Source of the DNA: Burkholderiales bacterium
GTDB taxonomy: Bacteria; Pseudomonadota; Gammaproteobacteria; Burkholderiales; Burkholderiaceae_C
Assembly: GCA_028868995.1 (NCBI GenBank)
Contig: JAGWTH010000019.1
Coordinates: 1-64,000, forward strand
Length of the DNA stretch: 64,000 nucleotides
Reading direction: 5' to 3'
Part shown: positions 8,802 to 19,070 of the stretch, one piece after another
How the letters are laid out: each line of letters begins with the position of its first letter
Numbering within the stretch: the first letter of the stretch is position 1
Notes under the pieces: model-generated
What the model was told of the DNA's origin: nothing
Database searches by the model: none
Seen by the model: only the letters and a program-made list of their open reading frames with translations
Made by a program: the position numbers and the translations under genes

Positions 8802-10525
8802 GTGGCCAGCCGCAAGGGATCCGACTCTTCCTGGGGCCACTCCACGTGGACGTGGGACGTGCCCGCACCGCTGCAGGCAGCGCCGGATCCGTCGCCCTTC
8901 CAGCGCCTGTGGCTCGGCTTCATGGTGGCCCGCATCGGCACGGGCGTGACCCTGCTGGTGCTGCTGGGCGGCCTGATGGCCTCCGGGCTCGTGCCGACCG
9001 ACCCGTGGCAGCTCGCGCTGTGCGCCGCCTACCTGGCCGCCTCGGTCGCGGTGCGCCTGTTCAACCGGCCGGCCGCGCCGGGACGCAGTTTCGACCCGCA
9101 GTGGGTCTCGACCATCGGCATCGACGTGCTGGCCTTCTCCACCCTGCAGTTCGTGCAGGCGGTCAACCTCAACTACTCGCCGCTGTTCGCCCTGCCGGTG
9201 CTGACGGCCGCGGTGCTGGGGTCCAGGCTGCTGGCCCTGGGCACCGCCGCGGGGGTGACGCTGGTGCTGCTGACCGACGGCTGGGTGCAGTCGCTGGAGC
9301 TGGGCGACCACACGTCCCGGCTGCTGCAGGCGGGGCTCACGGGCGCCGGCTATTTCGTCGTCGCGCTGTTGGCCAACCAGCTGGCGGTGCGGCTGGCGCG
9401 CGAGGAGCAGGCGGCGCGCCTGGGCCGCTCGGCCGCGCGCACGCAGGCGCAGGTCAACGAGCTGGTGATCGACACGCTGACCGACGGCCTGCTGGTGGTG
9501 AGCACCGACTGGCGCATCCACGCCGCCAATCCGGCGGTCCGGGCGCTGCTCGGATGGCAGGCCAGCGAGGCCCCCGCCTCCCTGGCCCTGGTGTCGCGTC
9601 CCGGCTGGAAGCCGCTGGTGGCCGTCGCCCAGCGCACCTTCGACACCGGCGAGCCGCAGAGCGCGGAGCTGGCGCTGCGGCTGGGCCCCTCGGAGCGGCT
9701 GCACCTGCGGGTGCGCACGCGCCTCACGCCGCCGCAGGACGCCGACAGCCAGGCGCTGTGCGTGATGTTCCTGCAGGACCTGCGCGAGGCCGAGGCGCGG
9801 CTGCGCACCGAGAAGCTGGCGGCCATGGGCCGCATGTCCGCCGCCGTGGCGCACGAGATCCGCAACCCGCTGGCCGCGATCGCCCAGGCCAACGCCCTGC
9901 TGGCGGAGGAGCTGGACGACCCCGGGCACCAGCAGCTGAGCGCCCTGGTGCGCAAGAACACCCAGCGGCTGTCGCAGATCGTCGACGACATCCTCGACAT
10001 CGCCCGCCTGCAGGCGCCCAGCACCGACTGGCTGGAACTCGACCAGGCCGCGCTGCCGCTCGTGACCGAGTGGCAGCGCCAGAACGAAGCCGGCGAACGC
10101 CTGCTGCTGCGACCCGGCTCCAGCCCCGCCTGGGCCGCTTTCGACGGCGAGCACCTGCGGCGCATCCTGGTGAACCTGCTCGATAACGCGCTGCGCTACG
10201 CCTCGCGCGCGCCGGCCGCCACCGTCGTGGCCACCGACCTGCACCTGGGCCAGGCGCGGCTGCGGGTCTGGAGCGACGGGGCGCCGCTGGACCCCGGCGT
10301 TCAGCGCCACCTGTTCGAGCCCTTCTTCTCCTCCGAAAGCCGCTCCAGCGGCCTGGGCCTGTACATCTGCCGCGAGTTGTGCGAGCGCCACGGCGCGCTG
10401 ATCGCCTACGCGCGCTCGCCGGCCCCGGATGGCAGCGCCCGCGAGGGAAACGACTTCAGCGTGATATTCCGCACGCGCGCGGCGGTGGTGCCAGGCGGCG
10501 AACCCTTGGGCACAATACGCGCCTG

Positions 10526-10526
<1 letters not shown>
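8802..10526 (+). CDS. pilS: Type IV pilus sensor histidine kinase
   Basis: A membrane kinase of 574 residues. In the PilS family it senses pilin in the inner membrane and phosphorylates PilR. About six transmembrane helices fall in residues 40-205, then a cytoplasmic coiled coil, a PAS-like domain (VIDTLTDGLLVVSTDWRIHAANP, about 225-330), the H-box AAVAHEIRNPLAAI with H351, and an HATPase domain with NLLDNALRYA and SSGLGLYICRELCERHG. The start is GTG 8802; no better start precedes the first helix. It overlaps pilR by one base (TGATG). In this window pilR follows, but no pilin gene is present. Assignment as PilS and not a generic NtrB-like kinase rests on the six-helix input region and the pilR neighbour. 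Confidence 0.88.
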
Positions 10527-11957
<1,431 letters not shown>

Positions 11958-11980
<23 letters not shown>

Positions 11981-12548
11981 GGCGCCCGATCCGCTCTGGC
12001 AGGACGGCTGGTACCGGTTCGCGCACCGCGTCGCCTCGCCCAACTTCGGCCCGCGCCCGGCCGGCGCGCAGGTCGACCTGATCGTCGTGCACTCCATCAG
12101 CCTGCCGCCCGGCGTCTACGGCGGCGACGCGGTGCAGCGCCTGTTCACCAACACGCTGGACTGGGATGCGCATCCCTATTTCGCCCGGATCCGTGGCCTC
12201 GAGGTGTCGGCGCACTTCTTCATCCGCCGCGACGGCGCCCTGCTGCAGTTCGTGAGCTGCGACGACCGCGCCTGGCACGCCGGCCGGTCCAGCTACCGCG
12301 GGCGCGAAGAGTGCAACGACGACTCCATCGGCATCGAGCTGGAAGGCCTGGAAGGCGAGGCCTTCGAGCCGGCGCAGTACGAGGCCCTGTCCGCCGTGTG
12401 CGCCGCCATTGCGCAGCACTACCCCATCCGGCATGTCGCCGGCCACGAACACATCGCGCCGGCGCGCAAGCAGGATCCCGGCGCGGGCTTCGAGTGGGCC
12501 TTGCTGCGGCGCGACCTGGGCTGGCCGCGGGACTGGTTTCCCGCTTAG
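11958..12548 (+). CDS. ampD: 1,6-anhydro-N-acetylmuramyl-L-alanine amidase
   Basis: A 196-residue cytosolic zinc amidase of the Amidase_2 family. It cuts the stem peptide from anhydromuropeptides during peptidoglycan recycling and so indirectly sets AmpC beta-lactamase induction where AmpR is present. The zinc ligands fit the family: His in VVHSISLPPG, His in HVAGHEHIAP and Asp in RKQDPG. The segment SAHFFIRRDGALLQFV is the substrate-cleft strand. The start overlaps the end of pilR by 23 bases and gives the usual short N-terminus. Confidence 0.93.
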
Positions 12549-12673
12549 GGGTCCCGCCCGCATCGCGGCCGCCGCCTCCCAGTGGCGGCCGGGCAACGCA
12601 TCCATCGCCAGGCCTTTCACGCCGCGCGCACCGGCGCGACGGCGTGCGGCGCCGTCACAGCTCCTCCACAGCC

Positions 12674-12682
12674 TTGTCCACA
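12674..12682 (+). promoter_or_regulatory. Possible DnaA box (TTGTCCACA)
   Basis: TTGTCCACA differs at one base from the TTATCCACA DnaA consensus. It lies about 50 bases upstream of the nrdA -35 element; a poorer copy (TCCTCCACA) lies ten bases further upstream. In Escherichia coli DnaA sites upstream of nrdAB tie dNTP supply to replication, which is the basis for the suggestion. One nine-base match is weak evidence alone. Confidence 0.35.
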
Positions 12683-12709
12683 GGGCATGCACCCGTTTCT
12701 TCGCGTCAA

Positions 12710-12757
12710 CCACTAGATCTAGGTGCTTGATGCCCCCAGGGACACTAGCTATAGTGT
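12710..12757 (+). promoter_or_regulatory. Tandem NrdR boxes
   Basis: Two 16-base palindromes match the NrdR-box pattern acaCWATATATWGtgt. CCACTAGATCTAGGTG is at 12710-12725 and ACACTAGCTATAGTGT at 12742-12757. Their centres are 32 bases apart, three helical turns, which is the spacing typical of NrdR pairs. The second covers the -10 element of the nrdA promoter and the first ends two bases before the -35. NrdR is an ATP/dATP-sensing repressor of ribonucleotide reductase genes; its own gene is not in the window. Confidence 0.85.
12727..12755 (+). promoter_or_regulatory. Sigma-70 promoter of nrdA
   Basis: TTGATG (-35, 12727-12732) and TATAGT (-10, 12750-12755) are separated by 17 bases. Transcription should begin near 12762, giving a leader of about 60 bases. 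The -10 lies inside the second NrdR box. Confidence 0.7.
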
Positions 12758-12823
12758 CCCGCAAGGGAGTGACGCGCTACACTTCGCCCCCTCCCAAAGA
12801 ACAAACGCAGACGAGGAAGAAGC

Positions 12824-15757
12824 ATGCAACCTGCCCTGGGCCCCACCACCACCGATCTCGCCGGCGCCATGGGCGCCGCCCCGCTGGCCGAAGCCGGCCC
12901 CGCCGCCGGCCCGCTGGCGCATTACCAGATCATCCGCCGCAACGGCGCGGTGGTGCCCTTCGCTCCGGACAAGATCGCCATCGCGATGATGAAGGCCTTC
13001 CTGGCCGTGCACGGCACGCAGGGCGCGGCCTCGGCGAGCGTGCGCGAGACGGTGGACGTGCTGACCCAGGCCGTGGTGCGCGCCATGCTGCGCTCGCGCC
13101 CGGGCGGCGGCACCTTCCACATCGAGGACGTGCAGGACCAGGTGGAGCTGGGCCTGATGCGCGGCGGCCACCACGAGGTGGCCCGCGCCTACGTGCTGTA
13201 CCGCGAGCGCCGCGCCCAGGAGCGCGCCAGGCAGGCGCAGGAGCAGGCACCCGCCGCGCCGCAGTTCCACGTGACCGACCGCGGCCAGCGCGTGCCGCTG
13301 GACACCGCGGCGCTGCAGGCGCTGATCGTCGACGCCTGCCAGGGCCTGGGCGCCGACGTGAAGCCCGAGCCGATCGTGGCCGAGACCATGCGCAACCTGT
13401 ACGACGGCGTGCCGCTGGACGAGGTCTACAAGGCCTCCATCCTGGCCGCCCGCACGCTGATCGAGAAGGAGCCGGACTACACCTTCGTCACCGCCCGCCT
13501 GCTGCTGCACACGATCTTCAAGGAGGTGGTCGGCCAGGAGGTCAAGCAGGCCGACCGCGCCGCCGCCTACGCGGACAACTTCCCCCTCTTCATCAAGAAG
13601 GGCGTGGACAACGAGCTGCTCGACGACAAGCTGCTGCAGTACGACCTGAAGCGCCTGGGCGCCGCGCTCAAGCCCGAGCGCGACCACAAGTTCGACTACC
13701 TGGGCCTGCAGACCCTGTACGACCGCTACTTCCTGCACGTGCGCAAGACCCGCATCGAGCTGCCGCAGGCCTTCTTCATGCGCGTGGCCATGGGCCTGGC
13801 GCTCAACGAGATCGACCGCGAGGCCCGCGCCATCGAGTTCTACGAGGTCCTGTCCAGCTTCGACTTCATGTCCTCGACGCCGACGCTGTTCAACAGCGGC
13901 TCGCTGCGCTCCCAGCTGTCCTCCTGCTACCTGACCACCGTGCCGGACGACCTGGACGGCATCTACGAGTCGATCAAGGAGAACGCCCTGCTGTCCAAGT
14001 TCGCCGGCGGCCTGGGCAACGACTGGACCCGCGTGCGCGCGCTGGGCTCCCACATCAAGGGCACCAACGGCGAATCGCAGGGCGTGGTGCCGTTCCTGAA
14101 GGTGGTGAACGACACCGCCGTGGCCGTGAACCAGGGCGGCAAGCGCAAGGGCGCCGTCTGCGCCTACCTGGAGAGCTGGCACCTGGACGTGGAGGAGTTC
14201 CTGGAGCTGCGCAAGAACACCGGCGACGACCGCCGCCGCACCCACGACATGAACACGGCCAACTGGATCCCGGACCTGTTCATGCGCCGCGTCATGGAAA
14301 AGGGCGAGTGGACCCTGTTCTCGCCCTCCTCCGTGCCCGACCTGCACGACAAGTTCGGCACCGAGTTCGAGAAGGCCTACCTGGCCTATGAGGAGAAGGC
14401 CAAGCGCGGCGAGATCAAGCCGAGCAAGACCGTCGCGGCCACCGACCTGTGGCGCAAGATGCTCTCGATGCTGTTCGAGACCGGCCACCCCTGGATCACC
14501 TTCAAGGACGCCTGCAACGTGCGCTCGCCCCAGCAGCACGCCGGCGTGGTGCACTCGTCCAACCTGTGCACCGAGATCACGCTGAACACCTCGGACACCG
14601 AGACGGCCGTCTGCAACCTGGGCTCCGTGAACCTGCTGCAGCACCTCAAGGACGGCAGGATCGACCAGGAGAAGCTGAAGAAGACCATCGCCACCGCGAT
14701 GCGGATGCTCGACAACGTGATCGACATCAACTACTACGCGGTCAAGAAGGCGCGCGACTCCAACATGCGCCACCGCCCGGTGGGCCTGGGGGTGATGGGC
14801 TTCCAGGACGCGCTGTACGATCTGCGCATCCCCTACGCCAGCAAGGAGGCGATCCAGTTCGCCGACGAGTCGATGGAGGCGGTCTGCTACTACGCCTACT
14901 GGGCCTCCACCGAGCTCGCCCGCGAGCGCGGCCGCTATTCCAGCTACAAGGGCTCGCTGTGGGACCAGGGCATCCTGCCCCTGGACACCCTGGAGCTGCT
15001 GGCGAAGCAGCGCGGCGAGCAATACGTGGACGTGGACCGTTCCGCGACGATGGACTGGGACGCCCTGCGCCGCAAGATCGCGGCCGACGGCATGCGCAAC
15101 AGCAACTGCGTGGCCATCGCCCCGACCGCGACCATCTCCAACATCATCGGCGTGGACGCCTCGATCGAACCCTGCTTCGGCAACCTGTCGGTCAAGTCCA
15201 ACCTGTCGGGCGAGTTCACCGTCATCAACCACTACCTGGTGCGCGACCTCAAGCGCCTGGGCCTGTGGGACGACGTGATGGTCATGGACCTGAAGCACTT
15301 CGACGGCTCGCTGCGCCCGATCGACCGCGTGCCGCAGGAGGTCAAGGCCCTGTACGCGACCGCCTTCGAGGTGGAGCCGGTGTGGCTGGTGGAAGCCGCC
15401 GCCCGCCGCCAGAAGTGGATCGACCAGGCCCAGTCCCTGAACATCTACATGGCCGGCGCCTCCGGCAAGAAGCTGGACGAGACCTACAAGCTCGCCTGGC
15501 TGCGCGGCCTGAAGACCACCTACTACCTGCGCACCACCAGCGCGACGCAGGCGGAGAAGTCGACGGTGCAGTCCGGCCGCCTGAACGCGGTGAGCAACGG
15601 CAGCGCGGCAGGCGGCATGCAGGCCGCGGGCGCCGGAGGCATGAGCGCGCTCGAGGCGGCGGCCGCCGCGGCGCGCGCGCAGATGGAAGCAGCGGCGCCC
15701 GCGACCGACATCAAGTTCTGCGGCGTCGACGACCCGACCTGCGAGGCATGTCAGTGA
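12824..15757 (+). CDS. nrdA: Ribonucleoside-diphosphate reductase, large subunit (class I, two ATP-cones)
   Basis: Makes dNDPs from NDPs, with NrdB supplying the radical. The 977-residue length is longer than the 761 of Escherichia coli because of an additional N-terminal ATP-cone (about residues 33-130, IIRRNGAVVPFAPDKI) in front of a second cone (about 145-245, aligning with the E. coli one). This resembles the long NrdA of Pseudomonas. Catalytic residues are present: C368 (LSSCYL), N580, C582 and E584 (NLCTEI), and C597. The C-terminus CGVDDPTCEAC carries the cysteines that reload the active site by thioredoxin or glutaredoxin. AGGAAGAAG precedes the ATG. Regulation is through the NrdR boxes upstream. 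Confidence 0.96.
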   Translation: MQPALGPTTTDLAGAMGAAPLAEAGPAAGPLAHYQIIRRNGAVVPFAPDKIAIAMMKAFLAVHGTQGAASASVRETVDVLTQAVVRAMLRSRPGGGTFHIEDVQDQVELGLMRGGHHEVARAYVLYRERRAQERARQAQEQAPAAPQFHVTDRGQRVPLDTAALQALIVDACQGLGADVKPEPIVAETMRNLYDGVPLDEVYKASILAARTLIEKEPDYTFVTARLLLHTIFKEVVGQEVKQADRAAAYADNFPLFIKKGVDNELLDDKLLQYDLKRLGAALKPERDHKFDYLGLQTLYDRYFLHVRKTRIELPQAFFMRVAMGLALNEIDREARAIEFYEVLSSFDFMSSTPTLFNSGSLRSQLSSCYLTTVPDDLDGIYESIKENALLSKFAGGLGNDWTRVRALGSHIKGTNGESQGVVPFLKVVNDTAVAVNQGGKRKGAVCAYLESWHLDVEEFLELRKNTGDDRRRTHDMNTANWIPDLFMRRVMEKGEWTLFSPSSVPDLHDKFGTEFEKAYLAYEEKAKRGEIKPSKTVAATDLWRKMLSMLFETGHPWITFKDACNVRSPQQHAGVVHSSNLCTEITLNTSDTETAVCNLGSVNLLQHLKDGRIDQEKLKKTIATAMRMLDNVIDINYYAVKKARDSNMRHRPVGLGVMGFQDALYDLRIPYASKEAIQFADESMEAVCYYAYWASTELARERGRYSSYKGSLWDQGILPLDTLELLAKQRGEQYVDVDRSATMDWDALRRKIAADGMRNSNCVAIAPTATISNIIGVDASIEPCFGNLSVKSNLSGEFTVINHYLVRDLKRLGLWDDVMVMDLKHFDGSLRPIDRVPQEVKALYATAFEVEPVWLVEAAARRQKWIDQAQSLNIYMAGASGKKLDETYKLAWLRGLKTTYYLRTTSATQAEKSTVQSGRLNAVSNGSAAGGMQAAGAGGMSALEAAAAAARAQMEAAAPATDIKFCGVDDPTCEACQ

Positions 15758-15796
15758 GCTCGCGGCGCATGCGAGGCCACGAGAAATGAAAGAGGT

Positions 15797-15823
15797 ATCG
15801 GCGTTCTCCGACAGGACGCCGAT
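15797..15823 (+). other. Stem-loop between nrdA and nrdB
   Basis: ATCGGCGT (15797-15804) pairs with ACGCCGAT (15816-15823). The stem can extend inward by two more pairs, leaving a seven-base loop. No T-run follows, so it is not a standard terminator; it may be a processing or stability element in the 154-base gap. Confidence 0.5.
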
Positions 15824-15865
15824 GCAATCAAGCAACAAAATGCGACCCGGATGTGAACGGACACT

Positions 15866-15893
15866 TTGATTCGCGCATCCGTGCTCGCATAAT
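15866..15893 (+). promoter_or_regulatory. Possible separate promoter of nrdB
   Basis: TTGATT (15866-15871) and CATAAT (15888-15893) are 16 bases apart. Transcription would start near 15900, about a dozen bases before the nrdB ATG. No NrdR-type palindrome overlaps it. Confidence 0.5.
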
Positions 15894-15911
15894 CCGAGCA
15901 CTGGAACACCT

Positions 15912-17147
15912 ATGTTGACCTGGGACGACGAAGTCACGCCCACACCGTCAAAGCCCGTGAGCAGCGGTTTACCCACCAACCGCGAGGCGATGCATTCACC
16001 GCTCACGCAGCCCGTTCCGATTTCCCAGCCCGCCCTGCGCACGCTCGACGACGGCGCCATCGCACCCGCCGCGATCGCGCCGCAGCCGGCCGCGCGCAAC
16101 CCGGCGAGCTCCGCGCAGGCGACCAGCCAGCGCCGCGTGACGGCGGCCGACAAGCGCATCATCAACGGCCAGACCGACGTCAACCAGCTCGTCCCCTTCA
16201 AGTACAAGTGGGCCTGGGAGAAGTACCTGGCGACCTGCGCCAACCACTGGATGCCGCAGGAAATCAACATGAACCGCGACATCGCCCTGTGGAAGGACCC
16301 CAACGGCCTTTCCGAGGACGAGCGCCGCATCATCAAGCGCAACCTCGGCTTCTTCGTCACCGCTGACTCGCTGGCCGCCAACAACATCACCCTGGGCACC
16401 TACCGCCACATCACGGCGCCCGAGTGCCGCCAGTTCCTGCTGCGCCAGGCCTTCGAGGAGGCCATCCACACCCACGCTTACCAGTACATCGTGGAGTCGC
16501 TGGGCCTGGACGAGTCCGAGATCTTCAACGCCTACCACGAGGTCCAGTCGATCCGGGACAAGGACGAGTTCCTGATCCCGTTCATCGACGCGATCATGGA
16601 CCCGAACTTCCGCACCGGCACGCCGGAGAACGACCAGCGCCTGCTCAAGAGCCTGATCGTCTTCGCCTGCCTCATGGAAGGCCTGTTCTTCTACGTCGGC
16701 TTCACCCAGATCCTGGCGCTGGGCCGGCAGAACAAGATGACCGGCGCCGCCGAGCAGTACCAGTACATCCTGCGCGACGAGTCGATGCACTGCAACTTCG
16801 GCATAGACCTCATCAACCAGATCAAGCTCGAGAACCCGCACCTGTGGACCTCCGACTTCAAGGCGGAGATCAAGGGCCTGTTCCAGAAAGCCGTCGAACT
16901 CGAATACCGCTACGCCGAGGACACCATGCCCCGCGGCGTGCTGGGACTCAATGCCTCCATGTTCAAGGGCTACCTGCGCTACATCGCCAACCGGCGCGCC
17001 ACGCAGATCGGCCTGGAGGCGCTTTTCCCGAACGAGGAAAACCCCTTCCCCTGGATGAGCGAAATGATTGACCTGAAGAAGGAGCGCAATTTCTTCGAGA
17101 CCCGCGTGATCGAATACCAGACGGGTGGCGCTCTTTCCTGGGATTGA
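15912..17147 (+). CDS. nrdB: Ribonucleoside-diphosphate reductase, small subunit
   Basis: A 411-residue R2 protein holding the dinuclear metal centre and radical. Metal ligands can be placed at D152 ([11 protein letters not shown]), E183 and H186 ([10 protein letters not shown]), E256 (ACLMEGLFF), and E290 and H293 ([10 protein letters not shown]). The sequence is close to the Chlamydia-type group, including [17 protein letters not shown]. However, the radical position holds Tyr (Y190) and the first ligand is Asp, so a normal tyrosyl-radical class Ia enzyme is expected and not the Mn/Fe class Ic. The first 75 residues are low-complexity and precede the family core at [18 protein letters not shown]. 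It is probably transcribed from its own promoter and from nrdA. Confidence 0.95.
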   Translation: MLTWDDEVTPTPSKPVSSGLPTNREAMHSPLTQPVPISQPALRTLDDGAIAPAAIAPQPAARNPASSAQATSQRRVTAADKRIINGQTDVNQLVPFKYKWAWEKYLATCANHWMPQEINMNRDIALWKDPNGLSEDERRIIKRNLGFFVTADSLAANNITLGTYRHITAPECRQFLLRQAFEEAIHTHAYQYIVESLGLDESEIFNAYHEVQSIRDKDEFLIPFIDAIMDPNFRTGTPENDQRLLKSLIVFACLMEGLFFYVGFTQILALGRQNKMTGAAEQYQYILRDESMHCNFGIDLINQIKLENPHLWTSDFKAEIKGLFQKAVELEYRYAEDTMPRGVLGLNASMFKGYLRYIANRRATQIGLEALFPNEENPFPWMSEMIDLKKERNFFETRVIEYQTGGALSWD

Positions 17148-17297
17148 AGGCGACTGCGAGCAGTTCGGATTGACCGCCCGCACGCACCACGGCACGCAGA
17201 GGCCGGGGCGTGACGGGCGCAGGTGTTCGTGAGGCTGGGCTGCGGCCCAACCCCACGGATCGCTTCGTGCCACCAACAAGGCGCGGAGTGCTCTTTG

Positions 17298-17315
17298 GTT
17301 GATGTTTGAATCAAC
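17298..17315 (+). promoter_or_regulatory. Inverted repeat before the histone-like gene
   Basis: GTTGAT-N6-ATCAAC lies 20 bases upstream of the start codon, just before the AGGAG ribosome-binding site. It could be an operator or a small mRNA hairpin. The remaining 187-base gap after nrdB shows no gene. Confidence 0.3.
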
Positions 17316-17334
17316 TTGAACAGGAGATAGTGAC

Positions 17335-17799
17335 ATGGCAACTGCGAAGAAATCGGCCGCCAAGAAGGCGGTGAAGAAGGCTCCGGCGAAGAAGGCCGCC
17401 GCCAAGCGTCCGGCCGCCAAGAAGGCCGCCGCCAAGCGCCCGGCGGCGAAGAAGGCCGCTGCGAAGCGTCCGGCCGCCAAGAAGGCTGCCGCGAAGCGTC
17501 CGGCGGCGAAGAAGGCCGCCGCGAAGCGCCCGGCCGCCAAGAAGGCTGCCGCGAAGAAGGCGCCGGCCAAGAAGGCCGCCGCGAAGAAGAGCACCGCCAA
17601 GAAGGCGGCGAAGAAGGCCCCTGCGAAGAAGGCCGCGAAGAAGGCGCCTGCGAAAAAGGCTGCGAAGGCCCCTGCGAAGAAGGCCGCGAAAGCGCCTGCT
17701 GCCAAGGCCAGCGCGCCCGCCGCGGCGGCTGCGCCTGCCGCGCAGACCACGCTGAACCCGCAAGCGGCCTGGCCGTTTCCGACCGCCGCCAAGCCCTGA
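17335..17799 (+). CDS. Lys/Ala-rich histone H1-like DNA-binding protein
   Basis: A 154-residue, very basic protein made of [11 protein letters not shown]-type repeats up to about residue 115, then an Ala-rich part ending [17 protein letters not shown]. It resembles eukaryotic histone H1 tails and the AlgP/HctB/BpH1 proteins, which coat and compact DNA. The conserved WPFP tail is usual in Burkholderiales members. The start has AGGAG eight bases upstream. Low complexity makes homology uncertain, and copy number of the repeat is likely to vary between strains. A strong terminator follows. Confidence 0.85.
   Translation: MATAKKSAAKKAVKKAPAKKAAAKRPAAKKAAAKRPAAKKAAAKRPAAKKAAAKRPAAKKAAAKRPAAKKAAAKKAPAKKAAAKKSTAKKAAKKAPAKKAAKKAPAKKAAKAPAKKAAKAPAAKASAPAAAAAPAAQTTLNPQAAWPFPTAAKP
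17404..17553 (+). repeat. Five tandem 30-base repeats ([10 protein letters not shown])
   Basis: Five in-frame copies encode the ten-residue unit [10 protein letters not shown] without change at protein level, while third codon positions vary (cgt/cgc, gcc/gct/gcg). The unit recurs in degenerate form both before and after. Confidence 0.9.
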
Positions 17800-17861
17800 A
17801 GAAGCGGCACACGGGCGCGACGCTCTGCGTTTCGCCCGTGGCGGTCTGGTACCTCCAAGGA

Positions 17862-17888
17862 CCCGCGGCTCACGCCGCGGGTTTTTTT
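17862..17888 (+). terminator. Rho-independent terminator after the histone-like gene
   Basis: CCCGCGGC / GCCGCGGG, eight pairs with a TCAC loop, is followed by seven T. A second hairpin with a long loop (17810-17840, CACGGGCG / CGCCCGTG) lies between it and the stop codon. Confidence 0.9.
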
Positions 17889-17955
17889 CATGCCGGCGCA
17901 CGCCTGCTGCGCCCGGCGATCACCCCGCGCACCTGCCGCAGGCGCGGCTCACGGC

Positions 17956-18282
17956 TCAGGAATGCTGGGCGTCGTGCTTCTGGCGATGGATCGCACGGCT
18001 CGCCGCGTCCTGGTGCCGCACCAGGCGACGGCGCTCACGGGCCGTCACGACGCCGTCGCTCTTGGCGCGCGATTCCTCGCGGGCGATATGGGACTCGCGG
18101 CGCTCCAGGTGCTGCGCCTCCCGCGGCGTCAGCTGGCCGGAGGCGACCCCCTGGTCGATGCGCTTTTGCTGGTTGGCCGCGCGCTGGTCGATGCGCGGGG
18201 TGGAATCGCCGGGCGCCGCCTGCGCGAACGCGCCGCCGGTGGCGGCCAGGCACAGGGCCAGGACGAGGTGCTGTTTCTTCAT
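17956..18282 (-). CDS. Small secreted protein with Arg/Gln-rich helical body
   Basis: A 108-residue product with a Sec signal peptide (MKKQHLVLALCLAATGGAFAQ). The mature part is almost wholly helical and charged, with RAANQQKRIDQGVASGQL and HLERRESHIAREESRAK. The pattern NQxxRIxxGxxSGxLTxxE is one I recognise from uncharacterised proteobacterial periplasmic proteins; the function is not known. AGGAG lies eight bases before the ATG. The high His and Arg content of the tail (RRLVRHQDAASRAIHRQKHDAQHS in the last 24 residues) might bind metal or acidic polymer, which is only a guess. Confidence 0.78.
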   Translation of the reverse strand: MKKQHLVLALCLAATGGAFAQAAPGDSTPRIDQRAANQQKRIDQGVASGQLTPREAQHLERRESHIAREESRAKSDGVVTARERRRLVRHQDAASRAIHRQKHDAQHS

Positions 18283-18422
18283 GCCGATTCTCCTAGGCGT
18301 GGCCACGGCAGCCACGCCTACGCAACGCACCCGCGTTCCAAGACGATGAATGCGGGACGGAAAAGCAGCGGTAAAGCTGTGTGAAGCCGAAGGGCGTCCC
18401 GGCGAATGGCGCCCGGCGCGGG

Positions 18423-19070
18423 CTACTTCCCCTGCCCCGCCAGCTCCATGCGCCGCCGCAGCCGCGCGGCCTCCCCGGTGTCCCCGGCCTTTTCCGCGCT
18501 CAGCGCCTGCGCCCCCAGCCAGGCCATCACGCTGCGCCGCCAGCCCTGCTGCGAAGCGGTGGCCGCCGCGACCTGCAGCACCTCGGGATCGGCCCGGCCG
18601 GTGCGCAGCAGCACCCCCGCCGCGATAAGCCGCGACAGCGGATCCGGGATGCCCCGCAGCGCCGCCGCCCCGCCCGCGCCGCTTGCGATGCCGCGATAGG
18701 CCGCGGGCAGCAGCGCCTCCTGCTGCGGCGCCAGCGTTCCCGCCAGGAAGTCGGCATAGGCACGCTCCGCCTCGGGCGCATCCGTGCGCAGGGACTCGAA
18801 GCCGCTGCAGGGCGCGAAGTCCAGGCTCGCCACCTGCACCGCGCAGCGGGTGAGTTCGGCCCGCGCGACCAGCGCCGGCTGCGCGGTGCGCGCGAGCTCG
18901 GCGCGCAGCCGCGTGAATTCCGCGTTCGCGACCCGGTCGTCCCCCGACAGCCAGGCGCGCTCGAAGCGCTCGCGCGCGCCGTCGGCGTTGACCAGCCAGT
19001 CGGGCTGCGGCGGCGCGCTCGCGCATCCGGCCAGCGCCAGGGCGATGCAAAGGGGCAGGAGCATCCTCAT
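18423..19070 (-). CDS. Lipoprotein of an Mla/MCE-type operon
   Basis: A 215-residue predicted lipoprotein with lipobox LALAGC (Cys at about residue 16). The body is helical and Ala/Arg-rich; I do not recognise a named domain. It begins by a four-base ATGA overlap with the end of the MCE gene and is last in the run permease, MCE protein, lipoprotein. An outer-membrane or periplasmic partner of the lipid-transport proteins, like PqiC/MlaA-type lipoproteins in other systems, is a reasonable inference. C41-like cysteines (LTRCAVQV, APCSGF) could form a disulfide. Confidence 0.75.
   Translation of the reverse strand: MRMLLPLCIALALAGCASAPPQPDWLVNADGARERFERAWLSGDDRVANAEFTRLRAELARTAQPALVARAELTRCAVQVASLDFAPCSGFESLRTDAPEAERAYADFLAGTLAPQQEALLPAAYRGIASGAGGAAALRGIPDPLSRLIAAGVLLRTGRADPEVLQVAAATASQQGWRRSVMAWLGAQALSAEKAGDTGEAARLRRRMELAGQGK

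Noticed and set aside
12749-16399. A 1216-codon open frame on the minus strand across nrdA-nrdB
   Set aside because: It is antisense to two well-conserved genes, has a Val/His/Gly/Gln-rich composition typical of GC-rich antisense frames, and matches no protein family I know. Similar long antisense frames over pilS (8514-10541), miaB and the usher were discarded for the same reason.
15912-17147. NrdB as a class Ic (Mn/Fe, radical-Tyr replaced) subunit
   Set aside because: The sequence is strongly like the Chlamydia-type group, but aligning EEAIHTHAY to the Chlamydia site puts Tyr at the radical position (Y190), and the first ligand is Asp152 and not Glu. A normal tyrosyl-radical enzyme is expected.
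17404-17553. Repeat array as a CRISPR
   Set aside because: The repeats are contiguous, in frame and code for a Lys/Ala-rich protein; there are no unique spacers and no cas genes.
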